From NCBI RefSeq assembly GCF_002863565.1, contig NZ_PGUW01000021.1, forward strand, positions 1 through 64,000: DNA of 64,000 nt, read 5' to 3'. Numbering within the stretch: position 1 is the first letter of the stretch; each line of letters starts with the position of its first letter. A program made the position numbers and the translations under genes. This document shows positions 20,085-29,170 of this stretch, piece after piece. This stretch comes from Bacillus sp. V5-8f. Its GTDB lineage: Bacteria; Bacillota; Bacilli; Bacillales; DSM-1321. The notes beneath the pieces are model-generated. The model saw only the letters and a list, made by a program, of their open reading frames with translations, searched no databases and had not been told where the DNA came from.

Positions 20085-20687
20085 ATATAGGATTTGAAAC
20101 GATGTTTCCCGATCATTTTTGCTTAAGAAGTCCTCATCCAAAAGGGCGGCAAGCAAGTTCCTTTTTTTGATAGGATCCTCTACCTCTCTTTTAATTCGTT
20201 CCCGGCAGGCAAACAAGAAATCCATATACTCTTCATAACGATCATCATATTGTTCGGCAATTTCACGGCTGATTTTCCTGGACAGCATAGGGCTTGCCCC
20301 TGATGTAGAAACCGTGATAACAAGGCGTCCCCTTCTGATAACAGAGGGGGTATGGAAGTCTGAAGACTCATGGTTATCGGCAAGATTAACAAGCTGGTTT
20401 GGCTTTTTGTTAGAGGCAATCCATTCATTAATCTCAGCGTTATTTGAAGCGGCTACAACGATTTCCGCATCCCGTAAATCTTCTAAGGCCACTTCCTTTT
20501 CGTTCCATGCTAAGGCACCAATCTCTACCAATTGACTCAAGCCTTCTGTAATTTTGGGGCTGATGAGGGTAACATTAGCCCCTGCTTGGAGAAGCTGCCC
20601 TACCTTGCGTTCGGCCACCTTCCCGCCGCCAACAATGGCAACCGGCTTGCCCTCGATATCAAGATTAACAGGATAGTACTTTTTCAT
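20064..20687 (-). CDS. Precorrin-2 dehydrogenase / sirohydrochlorin ferrochelatase-like (SirC/YlnF family)
   Basis: 207-residue protein of the CysG N-terminal family. Seen: NAD-binding motif VAIVGGGKVAERKV, a second conserved stretch ASNNAEIN, and VSTSGASPMLSRKI. It oxidises precorrin-2 to sirohydrochlorin for sirohaem, the cofactor of sulfite and nitrite reductases. The ATG at 20687 has GGTGGAGG upstream. It follows the uroporphyrinogen methyltransferase gene by about 50 bases, forming a two-gene sirohaem operon. No sulfite or nitrite reductase gene is in the window. Confidence 0.9.
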   Translation of the reverse strand: MKKYYPVNLDIEGKPVAIVGGGKVAERKVGQLLQAGANVTLISPKITEGLSQLVEIGALAWNEKEVALEDLRDAEIVVAASNNAEINEWIASNKKPNQLVNLADNHESSDFHTPSVIRRGRLVITVSTSGASPMLSRKISREIAEQYDDRYEEYMDFLFACRERIKREVEDPIKKRNLLAALLDEDFLSKNDRETSFQILYKKIMEQ

Positions 20688-20737
20688 ACAATTTTCTTCC
20701 TCCACCTTCAGTATCATAGGGATGCCAAACCGGGCAA

Positions 20738-22216
20738 TTATTCATTTGATCCCTTATGCATGAACGACAACAATTTTATAAGCTCTTCTTTTGTAGAGGT
20801 ATCCGGCATGCTAGTCGGATTGAAACCATACTCTTCTGCAGCCTGATAGCTGCGTTTTCCCATACAGACAACGTTCAGCCCATGTAACACTTCTTTCACC
20901 AGAAGCCCGGCTGATTCGAGTCCTGCGTTGAATTGCCGGACAGATGCGCTGCTCGGAAATACCGCTGTGTCAAGTTCGGCTTCTTCCAACATCCGCATGA
21001 ATATCGGCGGATACTGATCGTCGATTTGAATTCTGGAGGTTAGAAATATATCAAAATTTTGGTATAGGCTCATATAGGATTCTTTTTCGCTTTCCAAGCG
21101 ATCATCCCCGATTATCAACAGCTTGCCCCAATCGTTGGTGTCCCCTGTAATTTCAGCCATCAGACCTCGCTTCTGCAGGGCTTGTTTTGATTTGATAGAA
21201 GCAGCGTACAAACCAGCCTTGATAGAACGGATATCGATGGCTCGTTCCATTAGTAAACCAAAGAATTCATCGACACTTTCAGGTGAAGTGAAAAGAATGT
21301 CATCATAATTGCTAATCTGACTTAAAATATCCTCAGCTACCGGTACAGGGGTCCGTTTCCACTTCGGAAATTCAATTACATCAGCGCCTTGCTCCCTTAA
21401 TTCTGCCGCAATCATGCTTTCCTCTGTACCCGATCTTGCGAGCAAAATTTGTCGTCCATACAGAGGTTTTTTATCAAACCAGCTAAGCTTTCCATGCAGC
21501 GAGGCAATATCGCCTACCAGTGTAATCGCAGGATTACTGAAGTTTACGCGTTCTGCCTTTACTGCAATCGTCGAAAGTGTTCCTTCCAGTGTCTTCTGTC
21601 TGCCCATCGTTCCCCATTGAATTAGGATAACGGGGGTGTCCGGTGCTTTTCCATGCTTCATCAGATTTTCACATATATAAGGAAGATTAGCGACCCCCAT
21701 GTAGAAGGAGATAGTGTCGATACCTTTTGCTAGGGCAGCCCAGTCGATTTTTGGTTTTCCATCTTTCGATTTATCATGAGCTGTGACTACGGCAAAGGAT
21801 CCGCCATATTCCCGATGAGTCACTGGAATTCCCGCATAAAGTGGAGCAGCAATGCCGGAAGTAATGCCTGGGACCATTTCAAAGGGTATCCCACTTTCCG
21901 CAAGGCCTGCCGCTTCTTCACCAACACGGCCGAAAACGCCTGGATCGCCTCCTTTTAAACGGACAACCGTTTTTCCTTCCAGCGCTTTTTTTATAAGAAG
22001 CTCATTAATGGCTTCCTGGCGCAGGAAATGGCGATCCGGAAGCTTTCCGCCATAAATCAGCTCACAATCGCTCCTCGCAAAATCCAACAACTTCGGATTG
22101 GCCAGCCGGTCATACAGAATGACATCGGCCCGGCGGATCGCTTCCATTCCCTTCATTGTAATCAGGCCGATATCACCCGGCCCGGCCCCAACTAAATACA
22201 CCTTTCCTTTCTTCAT
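20738..22216 (-). CDS. Fused uroporphyrinogen-III C-methyltransferase / uroporphyrinogen-III synthase (CobA-HemD)
   Basis: 492-residue fusion. Residues 1-245 are SUMT (CobA): VYLVGAGPGDIGLIT, VVRLKGGDPGVFGRVGEE and PGITSGIAAP are diagnostic. Residues about 260-490 resemble HemD (LFTSPESVDEFF, FPSSASVRQF, CMGKRSYQAA), the synthase that closes uroporphyrinogen III. The fused pair feeds precorrin-2 to the adjacent dehydrogenase. The start is uncertain: ATG at 22216 (KKGKVYLVG) or ATG at 22228, both just after AAAAGGGGAAGG. The HemD half is diverged and could be regulatory or inactive. Confidence 0.85.
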   Translation of the reverse strand: MKKGKVYLVGAGPGDIGLITMKGMEAIRRADVILYDRLANPKLLDFARSDCELIYGGKLPDRHFLRQEAINELLIKKALEGKTVVRLKGGDPGVFGRVGEEAAGLAESGIPFEMVPGITSGIAAPLYAGIPVTHREYGGSFAVVTAHDKSKDGKPKIDWAALAKGIDTISFYMGVANLPYICENLMKHGKAPDTPVILIQWGTMGRQKTLEGTLSTIAVKAERVNFSNPAITLVGDIASLHGKLSWFDKKPLYGRQILLARSGTEESMIAAELREQGADVIEFPKWKRTPVPVAEDILSQISNYDDILFTSPESVDEFFGLLMERAIDIRSIKAGLYAASIKSKQALQKRGLMAEITGDTNDWGKLLIIGDDRLESEKESYMSLYQNFDIFLTSRIQIDDQYPPIFMRMLEEAELDTAVFPSSASVRQFNAGLESAGLLVKEVLHGLNVVCMGKRSYQAAEEYGFNPTSMPDTSTKEELIKLLSFMHKGSNE

Positions 22217-22351
22217 ATATAATGCCATCCTTCCCCTTTTAGCTTTCTTAGCTGATAGGGAAAGTATAATCCTTTTCCTATCCCGCATAATGCAAACAAA
22301 GCCTGATTGCGCTTGTGCAAGACCGCAATCCAGCAATATTTACATAATATT

Positions 22352-22378
22352 TTATCTTATTGTTCTATAATAAGATAA
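22352..22378. promoter_or_regulatory. Perfect inverted repeat upstream of cobA-hemD
   Basis: TTATCTTAT, nine bases, ATAAGATAA: a perfect 9-bp inverted repeat about 135 bases upstream of the CobA start. It looks like a regulator operator. It does not fit the Fur, PerR or CymR consensus that I know. The remaining sequence up to 22805 holds the two divergent promoters and no gene. Confidence 0.5.
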
Positions 22379-22805
22379 ACGATGTCTTCTTGCACCTCAA
22401 TTTTATAGGTTTTTACCTGGTCTTGATCTGGCGCTTATACTTGTCCGTCCAATAGGGAAATATTTCAATCATAGCGCGGGCAAAATACATAATGTCCGAT
22501 GGTTAGCCCGTCTGACCTCTTGGAATGGGGGCTTTTGTTTTCTACCGCTTTAACTCTCCGTTTTACCACAATCACTTGATATTTATTGATTAGTGGATAC
22601 AGTATACTTTTCCTCACTATGTAAAGAGAAAGTGCGTACTTCCCAAAAGCAACATTAGTTGTATACTATAGTTGTTTAGTTGAAAAAGAGTTCAAAAGCC
22701 TTATCACATCTATGCAAGGTATGGAATTTTAAAGGGTATATTACTTTTATGCATAGATGCTTTTGAAGCTCAGTGTCCATTATTACAACAATAGGAGTGA
22801 TAGAA

Positions 22806-23522
22806 ATGCAATCATTAAAAGGTAAAACAGCGCTGATTACCGGGGCTGGCAGAGGGATTGGCAGAGCTATTGCCATTGCGCTGGCAAAGGAAGGCGTACA
22901 TATAGGAATGATCGGGTTGAATATGTCCAACCTTGAAAAAGTAAGTGAAGAATTATCAGAGTATGATGTCACCGTTTCTGCGGCTGTTGCCGATGTATCA
23001 AGCCTTGATGGCGTCCAAAATGCGGTAGAGCATATCAAGTCAGATCTTGGCTCCATCGATATCTTGATTAACAATGCAGGGACTGCAAAATTTGGCGGTT
23101 TTCTTGAATTATCTGCTGAAGAGTGGGAAAACATCATCCGTGTTAACTTAATGGGTACTTATAATGTCACAAGAGCCGTTTTACCTGGCATGATCGATAA
23201 CAAATCAGGCGATATCATCAATATTTCATCAACGGCCGGCCAAAAGGGCGCGCCTGTTACAAGTGCTTATAGCGCTTCAAAATTTGCCGTGCTTGGTTTG
23301 ACCGAGTCACTAATGCTTGAAGTAAGGAAGCATAATATCCGCGTATCCGCATTGACGCCTAGCACTGTTTCTACTGATTTGGCGTTCGAGAACAAGCTTA
23401 CCGATGGAAATCCGGAGAAAGTGATGCAGCCGGAAGACCTTGCTGAATTAGTTGTGGCCCAATTGAAGTTGAATCCGCGGGTGTTCATTAAATCTGCTGG
23501 AATGTGGTCAACAAATCCATAA
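22806..23522 (+). CDS. Short-chain dehydrogenase, 3-ketoacyl-(ACP) reductase-like
   Basis: 238-residue classical SDR. Cofactor motif [10 protein letters not shown] (residues ~12-21), NNAG, catalytic Ser in [11 protein letters not shown] and YSASK with the catalytic Tyr and Lys. It is of the FabG-like group annotated as 3-oxoacyl reductase; the true substrate is unknown because fabG proper sits in the fatty-acid cluster. ATG at 22806 has AGGAGTGATAGAA upstream; the in-frame ATG at 22773 has none. Single-gene unit sharing a terminator with the convergent gene. Confidence 0.88.
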   Translation: MQSLKGKTALITGAGRGIGRAIAIALAKEGVHIGMIGLNMSNLEKVSEELSEYDVTVSAAVADVSSLDGVQNAVEHIKSDLGSIDILINNAGTAKFGGFLELSAEEWENIIRVNLMGTYNVTRAVLPGMIDNKSGDIINISSTAGQKGAPVTSAYSASKFAVLGLTESLMLEVRKHNIRVSALTPSTVSTDLAFENKLTDGNPEKVMQPEDLAELVVAQLKLNPRVFIKSAGMWSTNP

Positions 23523-23562
23523 GCAAGTTACAGGGTACAAATTTCGCCAAACTTGAGAAACA

Positions 23563-23593
23563 GGTCCAAAGGAAACTATCTCTCCTTCGGACC
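23563..23593. terminator. Shared bidirectional terminator
   Basis: GGTCC/GGACC stem extended by AAGGA/TCCTT pairing between the convergent SDR and TVP38 genes, with T-rich sequence following on both strands. It overlaps the TVP38 stop. Confidence 0.7.
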
Positions 23594-24130
23594 TTTTCTT
23601 CGTATAAAGACTAGTACAAGGATTACAGAAAGAACACCCACTATAATCTTCCCCTGCCAATCCCAATGAATCACCTGTTGAACAGAATAAGCCTCCAGCA
23701 ATAACGCAGGTACCTTTCCAATCGTGCTGGCAATCGCAAAATTAACAAGGGTCATTTTACTTGTAGCCCCGGCTAAGGTTACGAGCCCCGATGGAACCAG
23801 TGGAAATAATCGAAGGGCAAGGATTAAAACAAAGGCCTCAAAGCCCCTGCTTGTTTGAAGCCTTCTTAGATACCTATTTTGGCTCAACTTTTCCGGTAAA
23901 AATTTATGTATCCCTTTCCTGTACAAATAAAAGCTTACAATCGCTCCTACTGCTTCCCCTGCAATAGAGATAGACACTCCATTATAAAAACCAAAAAAAG
24001 TGATATTCGCTGCCGTTAAAAACACACTGGGAACAATTCCTAGCAAACTAATGATCATATTCAGCAGAATACTGATCCAAATTGCGTATCCTGCATTCTC
24101 TGCAAACCAGCTTACTACCTGATTTTCCAT
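23576..24130 (-). CDS. TVP38/TMEM64 family membrane protein
   Basis: 184-residue DedA-superfamily (SNARE-associated) protein with five to six hydrophobic segments. The family's re-entrant glycine-rich loop is seen (AGEAVGAIVSFYLYRKG) and the conserved ALRLFPLVPSGLVTLAGA with Arg and Pro. Members are linked to lipid scrambling or envelope homeostasis. Single gene. Confidence 0.85.
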   Translation of the reverse strand: MENQVVSWFAENAGYAIWISILLNMIISLLGIVPSVFLTAANITFFGFYNGVSISIAGEAVGAIVSFYLYRKGIHKFLPEKLSQNRYLRRLQTSRGFEAFVLILALRLFPLVPSGLVTLAGATSKMTLVNFAIASTIGKVPALLLEAYSVQQVIHWDWQGKIIVGVLSVILVLVFIRRKGPKER

Positions 24131-24221
24131 ACGTCCACCTGCACATTTTTATGTGCTAACAGTATAACCCAAACAATTGGAGAACGCCCTTAAATATCAC
24201 TTTTGACCTAACATAAAAAAA

Positions 24222-24250
24222 GCCTTACTCATGTTTTCCACAAGTAAGGC
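24222..24250 (-). terminator. Terminator of the oxidoreductase operon
   Basis: GCCTTACT/AGTAAGGC stem followed by TTTTTTT on the minus strand. It ends the operon that begins at the formate/nitrite channel gene. Confidence 0.9.
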
Positions 24251-24258
24251 AGTTTGTC

Positions 24259-24396
24259 CTATTCAGCAATATCCGCTGGGGCATGGAATTTCCGGTCTTC
24301 CAGGCAGGTTTCACACAAATGGAGGTGAGAGGCTCCGACCAGTTCCTCAGCACTTTCCATTTCAACTTCATTGCCGCAAATTTCACATTTCCTCAT
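24259..24396 (-). CDS. 45-residue zinc-ribbon protein at the end of the oxidoreductase operon
   Basis: Small protein starting MRKCEICGNEVEMESAEELV with a second pair HLCETCLEDR, so two CxxC knuckles that could bind one zinc. The ribosome site is excellent (GTAGGAGGCTGCTT before ATG). It begins 22 bases after the preceding gene and is followed by the operon terminator, so it is very likely real although short. Function unknown; perhaps a partner or assembly factor for the operon's iron-sulfur molybdoenzyme. Confidence 0.8.
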   Translation of the reverse strand: MRKCEICGNEVEMESAEELVGASHLHLCETCLEDRKFHAPADIAE

Positions 24397-24417
24397 AAGC
24401 AGCCTCCTACAATATGG

Positions 24418-24642
24418 TTATTGTTCCATAGAACCTGATGCAACTTCATAACCGTTATCCAAAAGTTTCCGTTCAAAATCCTGTAATTGGGCCATTCTAT
24501 TGTCAAAGGTTAATCTCGCCCTGTTTTGTGAGAGGTCAACCTGAACTTGTAATACTCCCCACACATCTTCAAGGGCACCCATCACTCTGTCAGCATCAGC
24601 CTGGTTTTGCATATTCTTAATGACAATAACCGCGTCTTCCAC
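24418..24642 (-). CDS. HMA-like ferredoxin-fold protein lacking CxxC
   Basis: 74-residue protein with the beta-alpha-beta pattern of heavy-metal-associated domains (VIVIKNMQNQADADRVMGAL ... VDLSQNRARLTFDN ... ERKLLDNGYEV). The metal-binding CxxC is absent; NMQNQADA stands in its place, so copper or zinc transport is unlikely. It sits 6 bases after the DUF1641 gene in the oxidoreductase operon. Function unknown; an accessory role in that operon is inferred. Confidence 0.75.
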   Translation of the reverse strand: MEDAVIVIKNMQNQADADRVMGALEDVWGVLQVQVDLSQNRARLTFDNRMAQLQDFERKLLDNGYEVASGSMEQ

Positions 24643-24648
24643 TGCCGA

Positions 24649-25149
24649 TCACCCTTTCTTTTGGTCCTTGTTCTGTAAAAACACCGCACCCATTCCTTCC
24701 AATAAACCAAGCATGGAAGTCATAGCTGCCCTGCTTTCCGGGCTTCGCAACCTTCTACTCATTGCCCAAATTGATTGCTTTTCGCCATCTTCGCCTGTAT
24801 TTGAGAGCCGCTTCAGGCCGTTGCCAACAGCGTCGAGTAACGTATTTAACTGGCCAGGCTGGAGGGCTCCTAAGAACCCTACAGCACCCATTGCATTTTT
24901 AATTATATTGTGCACGCCCGGCTGGTTGATCTGCTGAATAGCGATAGCACCAACTTCGGTCCGTTGTTCAAGGAGAGCATGAACAGCTTCCAGGGCTTTC
25001 ATATCATGAAGCCCCTTTATAATCCCAAGTGTTTTCATGATCGCTTCCTGGTTATCAGCAATCTCCTTCATTATCGCGGCAATTGCCTGATCCTGTTCTT
25101 CCTGTACATCTGGGACAGCTTTACTAATTTGCCTGATTGCTCTGGCCAT
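24649..25149 (-). CDS. DUF1641 protein, partner of the molybdenum oxidoreductase (YjgD/YrhD-like)
   Basis: 166-residue mostly helical protein. The central conserved block (IIKGLHDMKALEAVHALLEQ, NAMGAVGFLGALQPGQL) is DUF1641, which in Bacillus always accompanies the FdhF-like subunit (yjgC-yjgD, yrhE-yrhD). The start at 25149 has AAGGAGGG at seven bases and overlaps the 3' end of the oxidoreductase gene by 26 bases, so the two are translationally coupled. Role: probably an obligate small subunit. Confidence 0.85.
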   Translation of the reverse strand: MARAIRQISKAVPDVQEEQDQAIAAIMKEIADNQEAIMKTLGIIKGLHDMKALEAVHALLEQRTEVGAIAIQQINQPGVHNIIKNAMGAVGFLGALQPGQLNTLLDAVGNGLKRLSNTGEDGEKQSIWAMSRRLRSPESRAAMTSMLGLLEGMGAVFLQNKDQKKG

Positions 25150-28108
25150 ATACATCCCTCCTTATCTCAAACAGCTCCTCGATTGGTGTGTAATCTTCGC
25201 GCTGCCATTTTTCTTCTACCCTGACACTGATTTGCGGCATCCGGTTGCCATAGCGGTGATTTTCTCTCGGAATTGGACGCTCGCCTTCTTGTTCGATTAC
25301 TTCCAGTTTGACACCCATCTCCTTATATGCCGGCGTATGAGTGATTAAGTCATGGTAGCTGCTCGTTAATTTATTTACAGCTTCATTATCTTCTCTTGAG
25401 TGCATTGGCAAGTAAAGCTCATTTCCTTTAACCCGGTCAGTGACAATCGCACGTACCTCAACGTGTCCATAAGGTGACGTCAGACCAACCAACGTGCCGT
25501 CCTGAATGTTGCGCTCTTTCGCTAATTGAAGCGAAATCTCCACCCACAGATCCGGAACCTTATGGGTGATGCCTTCTGTACGATATGTCATATTGCCCTC
25601 ATGGAAATGCTCCAGGATGCGCCCGTTATTCAAATGCAGATCAAACTCATCCCCTGCAATGACAGGAGGTGTCCAATCAACCGGAACCAACCTTGCTTTA
25701 CCATCCGCGAAAGCGAACTTCTCGGTATATAGCAATGGTGTATCCGTTCCATCCGGTGCTACAGGCCAAACAAGGCTATTCCATCCCTCAAGGCGTTCAT
25801 AGCTTACGCCAGCAAAGAGCGGAGCAAGGCTTGCCGCTTCATCCATTATTTCTGACGGGTGGCTGTAATTCCAATTAGCACCCATGCGATTGGCAAGCAG
25901 CTGGAAGATTTGCCAATCTGGCTTCGAATCACCCAGCGGCTCGAATACTTTATGGAACCGTTGAATCCTGCGTTCTGTATTAACAAACGTGCCATCTTTT
26001 TCAAGGCTCGGAGCGGCAGGTAAAATAACATCGGCAAATTGCGCTGTTTTGCTGAAGAAAATATCCTGGACAACGAAGAAGTCAAGTTTTTCAAAAGCGG
26101 CATGGACGTGATTAGCGTTTGAATCCACCAATGCCATTTCTTCTCCGAAAAGGTACATCGCTTTTATTGTGCCTTTATGGATTCCCTCAACCATTTGGTG
26201 GTTGTTATAACCAGGATCTTCAGGAAGGGAAACTCCCCATGCCTTTTCATAACGTTCACGGACTTTCGGGTCTTGGATCGCTTCATAACCCGGGAACCAT
26301 GCTGGCATTGTCCCGAAATCACATGCCCCCTGAACATTATTGTGGCCTCTCAACGGATAGGCTCCTGTACCAGTACGCCCATAATTTCCAGTAACTAACA
26401 ACAGATTTGAAATTGCTGTACTTGCATCCGTAGCACCGGAGTGTTGCGTGATTCCCATGGCCCATAAAATACATGTTCCTTTTGATTCATGAATCATGTT
26501 GGCAATAGTTAATAGCTCATCCATAGAAATCCCTGTTTTTTCAACGGCATATTCCATCGTATACTTATCAAGGCTCTTTTTGAATTCATCATAGCCGCTG
26601 ACTCTGCTTTCAATAAATTCACGATCCTCCCAGCCTTGATCGATAATATACTTTGTAATAGCGTTTAACCAAATAAGATCGGTACTTGGTTTTGGATGGA
26701 TAAATACATCCGCACGTTGCGCCAGCTCATTTTCCCGTAAGTCTACTACAATTAATTTCTGCCCATGAAGCTTGTGTGCTCTTTTTACACGTGTAGATAA
26801 AACTGGATGGGATTCTGCCGGGTTGGCACCAATGACAATGACAAGATCTGCTGCGATAATATCCTTCATTGTCCCTGAATCCCCACCATGGCCAACAGTT
26901 CTGAGAAGACCCGCTGTCGCAGGAGATTGGCAATAACGGGAGCAGTTATCCACATTGTTAGATTGCATAACGCTTCTGACAAACTTCTGGAACAAAAAGT
27001 TTTCTTCATTGGAGCATTTGGATGAAGCTATGTATCCGATTGACTGCGGACCGTGTTCCTCTTTAACCGCTCCAAGCTTTTCAGCCACTAAATCTAAAGC
27101 TTCTTCCCATGTTGCTTCAACAAATTCATCACCCTGGCGAATTAGCGGCGTTGTCAAGCGTTCTTCGCTGTTCACAAATCCCCAGCCGTATTTTCCTTTT
27201 ATACATGTGGAAATGCCATTAACCGGTGCTTCCTCAGTTGGCTGTATCGTTAAGATTTCCCGATCCTGTGTCCAGACTTCAAAGCTGCAGCCGACACCGC
27301 AATACGTACATACCGTTTTTGTACGCTTAATTTTTGCCTTTCTCATGGATGCCTCTACTTCGGAAATTGCAAAGATTTCTCTATATCCTGGCTCCACTTC
27401 TTTGGTTAAATCGATCATAGGGCCAAGAATTTTCGGAGGAATGCCCGTTAAGAATCCTGCTTCACCAAGCATAGATTTATCCATTAACGCATTACATGGA
27501 CATACATTTACACAGTGGCCGCAAGATACGCAGGAAGATTCGTCGATGGGTACGTCGTTATCCCAAATGACACGGGGTACTTCCCGGTTCCAATCAATGC
27601 TCAACGTTTCATTGACCTGTAAGTCCTGGCAAGCCTCTACACAGCGGCCGCATAGGATACATTGGTCAGGTTCATAGCGGTAAAAAGGATGGGACAGATC
27701 GGGAGGATAAGGTTTTGCCTCAAACGGGTAAGCCTGATGGGCAAGCTCCATCTTTTCCACAGTGTTATGAACGGTACAATTCCCATTGTTGTTATCGCAA
27801 ACGGTACAGTATAATTCGTGGTTTTTGAGAATTCGGGACATCGCCTCGTACTGGGCACCCTTTACAAGCTCAGAATTGGTATCCACCTTCATCCCCGGCT
27901 CCACCTTCGTGGCACAGGCACGCACCATTTGCCCCCCTGCATTCACAAAACAAGTATCACAGCTTTGGATCGTTCCAAGATTCGGGTGATAACAAACACT
28001 TGGAATAAATAAATCTTCAGATTTAGCTACATCTAAAATGGTTTGGCCGGCCTCGGCGGTAAAATCTTTGCCATCAATCTCAACCGAAAACTTATTTTCA
28101 TCGCTCAT
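25124..28108 (-). CDS. Molybdopterin oxidoreductase, formate dehydrogenase-like alpha subunit (YjgC/YrhE type)
   Basis: 994 residues. Order: [2Fe-2S] ferredoxin-like domain (~1-80, Cys39, 50, 53, 65), NuoG-type His-Cys region (~98-118), two [4Fe-4S] sets (CILCGRCVEAC at 150 and CVSCGHCVNVC at 193), then a molybdopterin domain with CTYCGVGC at 267 binding the proximal cluster, and the C-terminal dinucleotide-binding domain. The expected molybdenum ligand is Cys393 in NCSRYCQSP, so selenium is not used. Residue 394 is Gln where proven formate dehydrogenases have His, so formate as substrate is uncertain. Operon with a formate/nitrite channel upstream and DUF1641 downstream. Confidence 0.88.
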   Translation of the reverse strand: MSDENKFSVEIDGKDFTAEAGQTILDVAKSEDLFIPSVCYHPNLGTIQSCDTCFVNAGGQMVRACATKVEPGMKVDTNSELVKGAQYEAMSRILKNHELYCTVCDNNNGNCTVHNTVEKMELAHQAYPFEAKPYPPDLSHPFYRYEPDQCILCGRCVEACQDLQVNETLSIDWNREVPRVIWDNDVPIDESSCVSCGHCVNVCPCNALMDKSMLGEAGFLTGIPPKILGPMIDLTKEVEPGYREIFAISEVEASMRKAKIKRTKTVCTYCGVGCSFEVWTQDREILTIQPTEEAPVNGISTCIKGKYGWGFVNSEERLTTPLIRQGDEFVEATWEEALDLVAEKLGAVKEEHGPQSIGYIASSKCSNEENFLFQKFVRSVMQSNNVDNCSRYCQSPATAGLLRTVGHGGDSGTMKDIIAADLVIVIGANPAESHPVLSTRVKRAHKLHGQKLIVVDLRENELAQRADVFIHPKPSTDLIWLNAITKYIIDQGWEDREFIESRVSGYDEFKKSLDKYTMEYAVEKTGISMDELLTIANMIHESKGTCILWAMGITQHSGATDASTAISNLLLVTGNYGRTGTGAYPLRGHNNVQGACDFGTMPAWFPGYEAIQDPKVRERYEKAWGVSLPEDPGYNNHQMVEGIHKGTIKAMYLFGEEMALVDSNANHVHAAFEKLDFFVVQDIFFSKTAQFADVILPAAPSLEKDGTFVNTERRIQRFHKVFEPLGDSKPDWQIFQLLANRMGANWNYSHPSEIMDEAASLAPLFAGVSYERLEGWNSLVWPVAPDGTDTPLLYTEKFAFADGKARLVPVDWTPPVIAGDEFDLHLNNGRILEHFHEGNMTYRTEGITHKVPDLWVEISLQLAKERNIQDGTLVGLTSPYGHVEVRAIVTDRVKGNELYLPMHSREDNEAVNKLTSSYHDLITHTPAYKEMGVKLEVIEQEGERPIPRENHRYGNRMPQISVRVEEKWQREDYTPIEELFEIRRDVYGQSNQAN

Positions 28109-28136
28109 TAATCTTCATACCTCCTTACACGTGTGT

Positions 28137-28189
28137 GGGGTCTGTCCCCCGTTACTTTAACGTATTACCGCAGTGGGGGTCTGTCCCCC
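28137..28189 (+). repeat. Dispersed palindromic repeat, copy 2
   Basis: GGGGTCTGTCCCCC, a 24-base core containing ACTTTAACGTATTACCGC, then GGGGGTCTGTCCCCC. It fills the gap between the channel gene and the oxidoreductase gene. Its last base is part of the channel gene's TAG stop. Confidence 0.85.
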
Positions 28190-28977
28190 TATTTAGTTGA
28201 GGCGCGCGGTTCGTTCCTCAGATAGGCTAACCAATAAAACATGGAGACAAACATGCTTCCGCCGATAACGTTGCCAATAAATACTGGAATGAAATTTTGA
28301 AAATAGTCGCCCCATGTGAAATGGCCAGAGAAAATTGCTGCTGGAATGACAAACATATTTGCAACAACGTGCTGGAAGCCGACGGCAACAAAACCCATTA
28401 TCGGAAACCAAATTGCCAGAATCTTGCCGCTCATTTCTTCTGATCCGTAAGAAAGCCAAATAGCTAGCCCCACTAACCAGTTACAACCAATCGCTGAGAC
28501 AAGTGCCGCCAAAAACCCCTGATCCAGCTTAGATTGGGCAACAGAAACTGTTTTTGCCAAAAAAGGATCGATACTTGTTAGGCCGGCAATATGTCCAAAG
28601 AAGTATGCGACAAAGAGCGCGCCAATAAAGTTTGCGATCGTGATAAATACCCAATTACTTAATAAACTCCCAAACGACACCTTTCTGGCTAAAAAGGCCA
28701 TACTGACCGCCATCATATTCCCAGTCACCAGCTCACCACCAGCTAGTATCGTTAAAATAAGACCTAAGGGAAAAACGGCCGCTCCTATAAAGGTCCCAAA
28801 TGATCCCCATTCGTGAGGCAAATTGGCTATAACCCTTATGTCCAAAAGGTATCCCAAAGAAATAAATGCCCCACCAAGAAACCCAAGGACCAGCTTGCTA
28901 AGAAACGAAAGATTTGTCTTATGCGTTCCTGATTCTATTGCCGCTTCGGCAATTCTGTGCGGCGGACGATACGCCAT
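28189..28977 (-). CDS. Formate/nitrite transporter family channel (FNT; YrhG-like)
   Basis: 262-residue pentameric channel protein with six membrane segments. FNT hallmarks: a conserved FLGGAFISLGYLL near residue 33, GAELVTGNMM-type motif (AGGELVTGNMMAVSMAF) and NWLVGLAIWLS. The operon context with an FdhF-like enzyme suggests formate as cargo, but nitrite or other small anions are possible. First gene of a five-gene operon; the spacer to the next gene is occupied by a palindromic repeat that could differentially process the mRNA. Confidence 0.88.
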   Translation of the reverse strand: MAYRPPHRIAEAAIESGTHKTNLSFLSKLVLGFLGGAFISLGYLLDIRVIANLPHEWGSFGTFIGAAVFPLGLILTILAGGELVTGNMMAVSMAFLARKVSFGSLLSNWVFITIANFIGALFVAYFFGHIAGLTSIDPFLAKTVSVAQSKLDQGFLAALVSAIGCNWLVGLAIWLSYGSEEMSGKILAIWFPIMGFVAVGFQHVVANMFVIPAAIFSGHFTWGDYFQNFIPVFIGNVIGGSMFVSMFYWLAYLRNEPRASTK

Positions 28978-29035
28978 AATTATTTCCCTCCTTATCGTTG
29001 GCTAAGACTTGCCAGATAGTTCAATTTTGAAGCTT

Positions 29036-29080
29036 CTTCGCCTTTAGCAGGGTTGCAAATAAGCGAGTTTTCTAATATGT
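29036..29080 (+). repeat. Diverged dispersed repeat, partial copy B
   Basis: CTTCGCC followed after about 25 bases by CGAGTTTTCTAATATGT, similar to copy A at 47526-47570 and copy C (minus strand) near 50325-50369. Confidence 0.4.
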
Positions 29081-29170
29081 ATAATCTTTACTTCAACGGA
29101 GAAAATTATGATTAACTAACAATTAAAAAATTAGTTTTTCTTACAGACCATTTAGATTGGGGAGGTAAAA

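Noticed and set aside
22379-22805. S-box or T-box leader for the sirohaem genes
   Set aside because: None of the conserved core elements of either leader type could be found on either strand.
26955-27677. Plus-strand open frame of 240 codons
   Set aside because: Antisense to the iron-sulfur part of the molybdopterin oxidoreductase; composition is that of a shadow frame.
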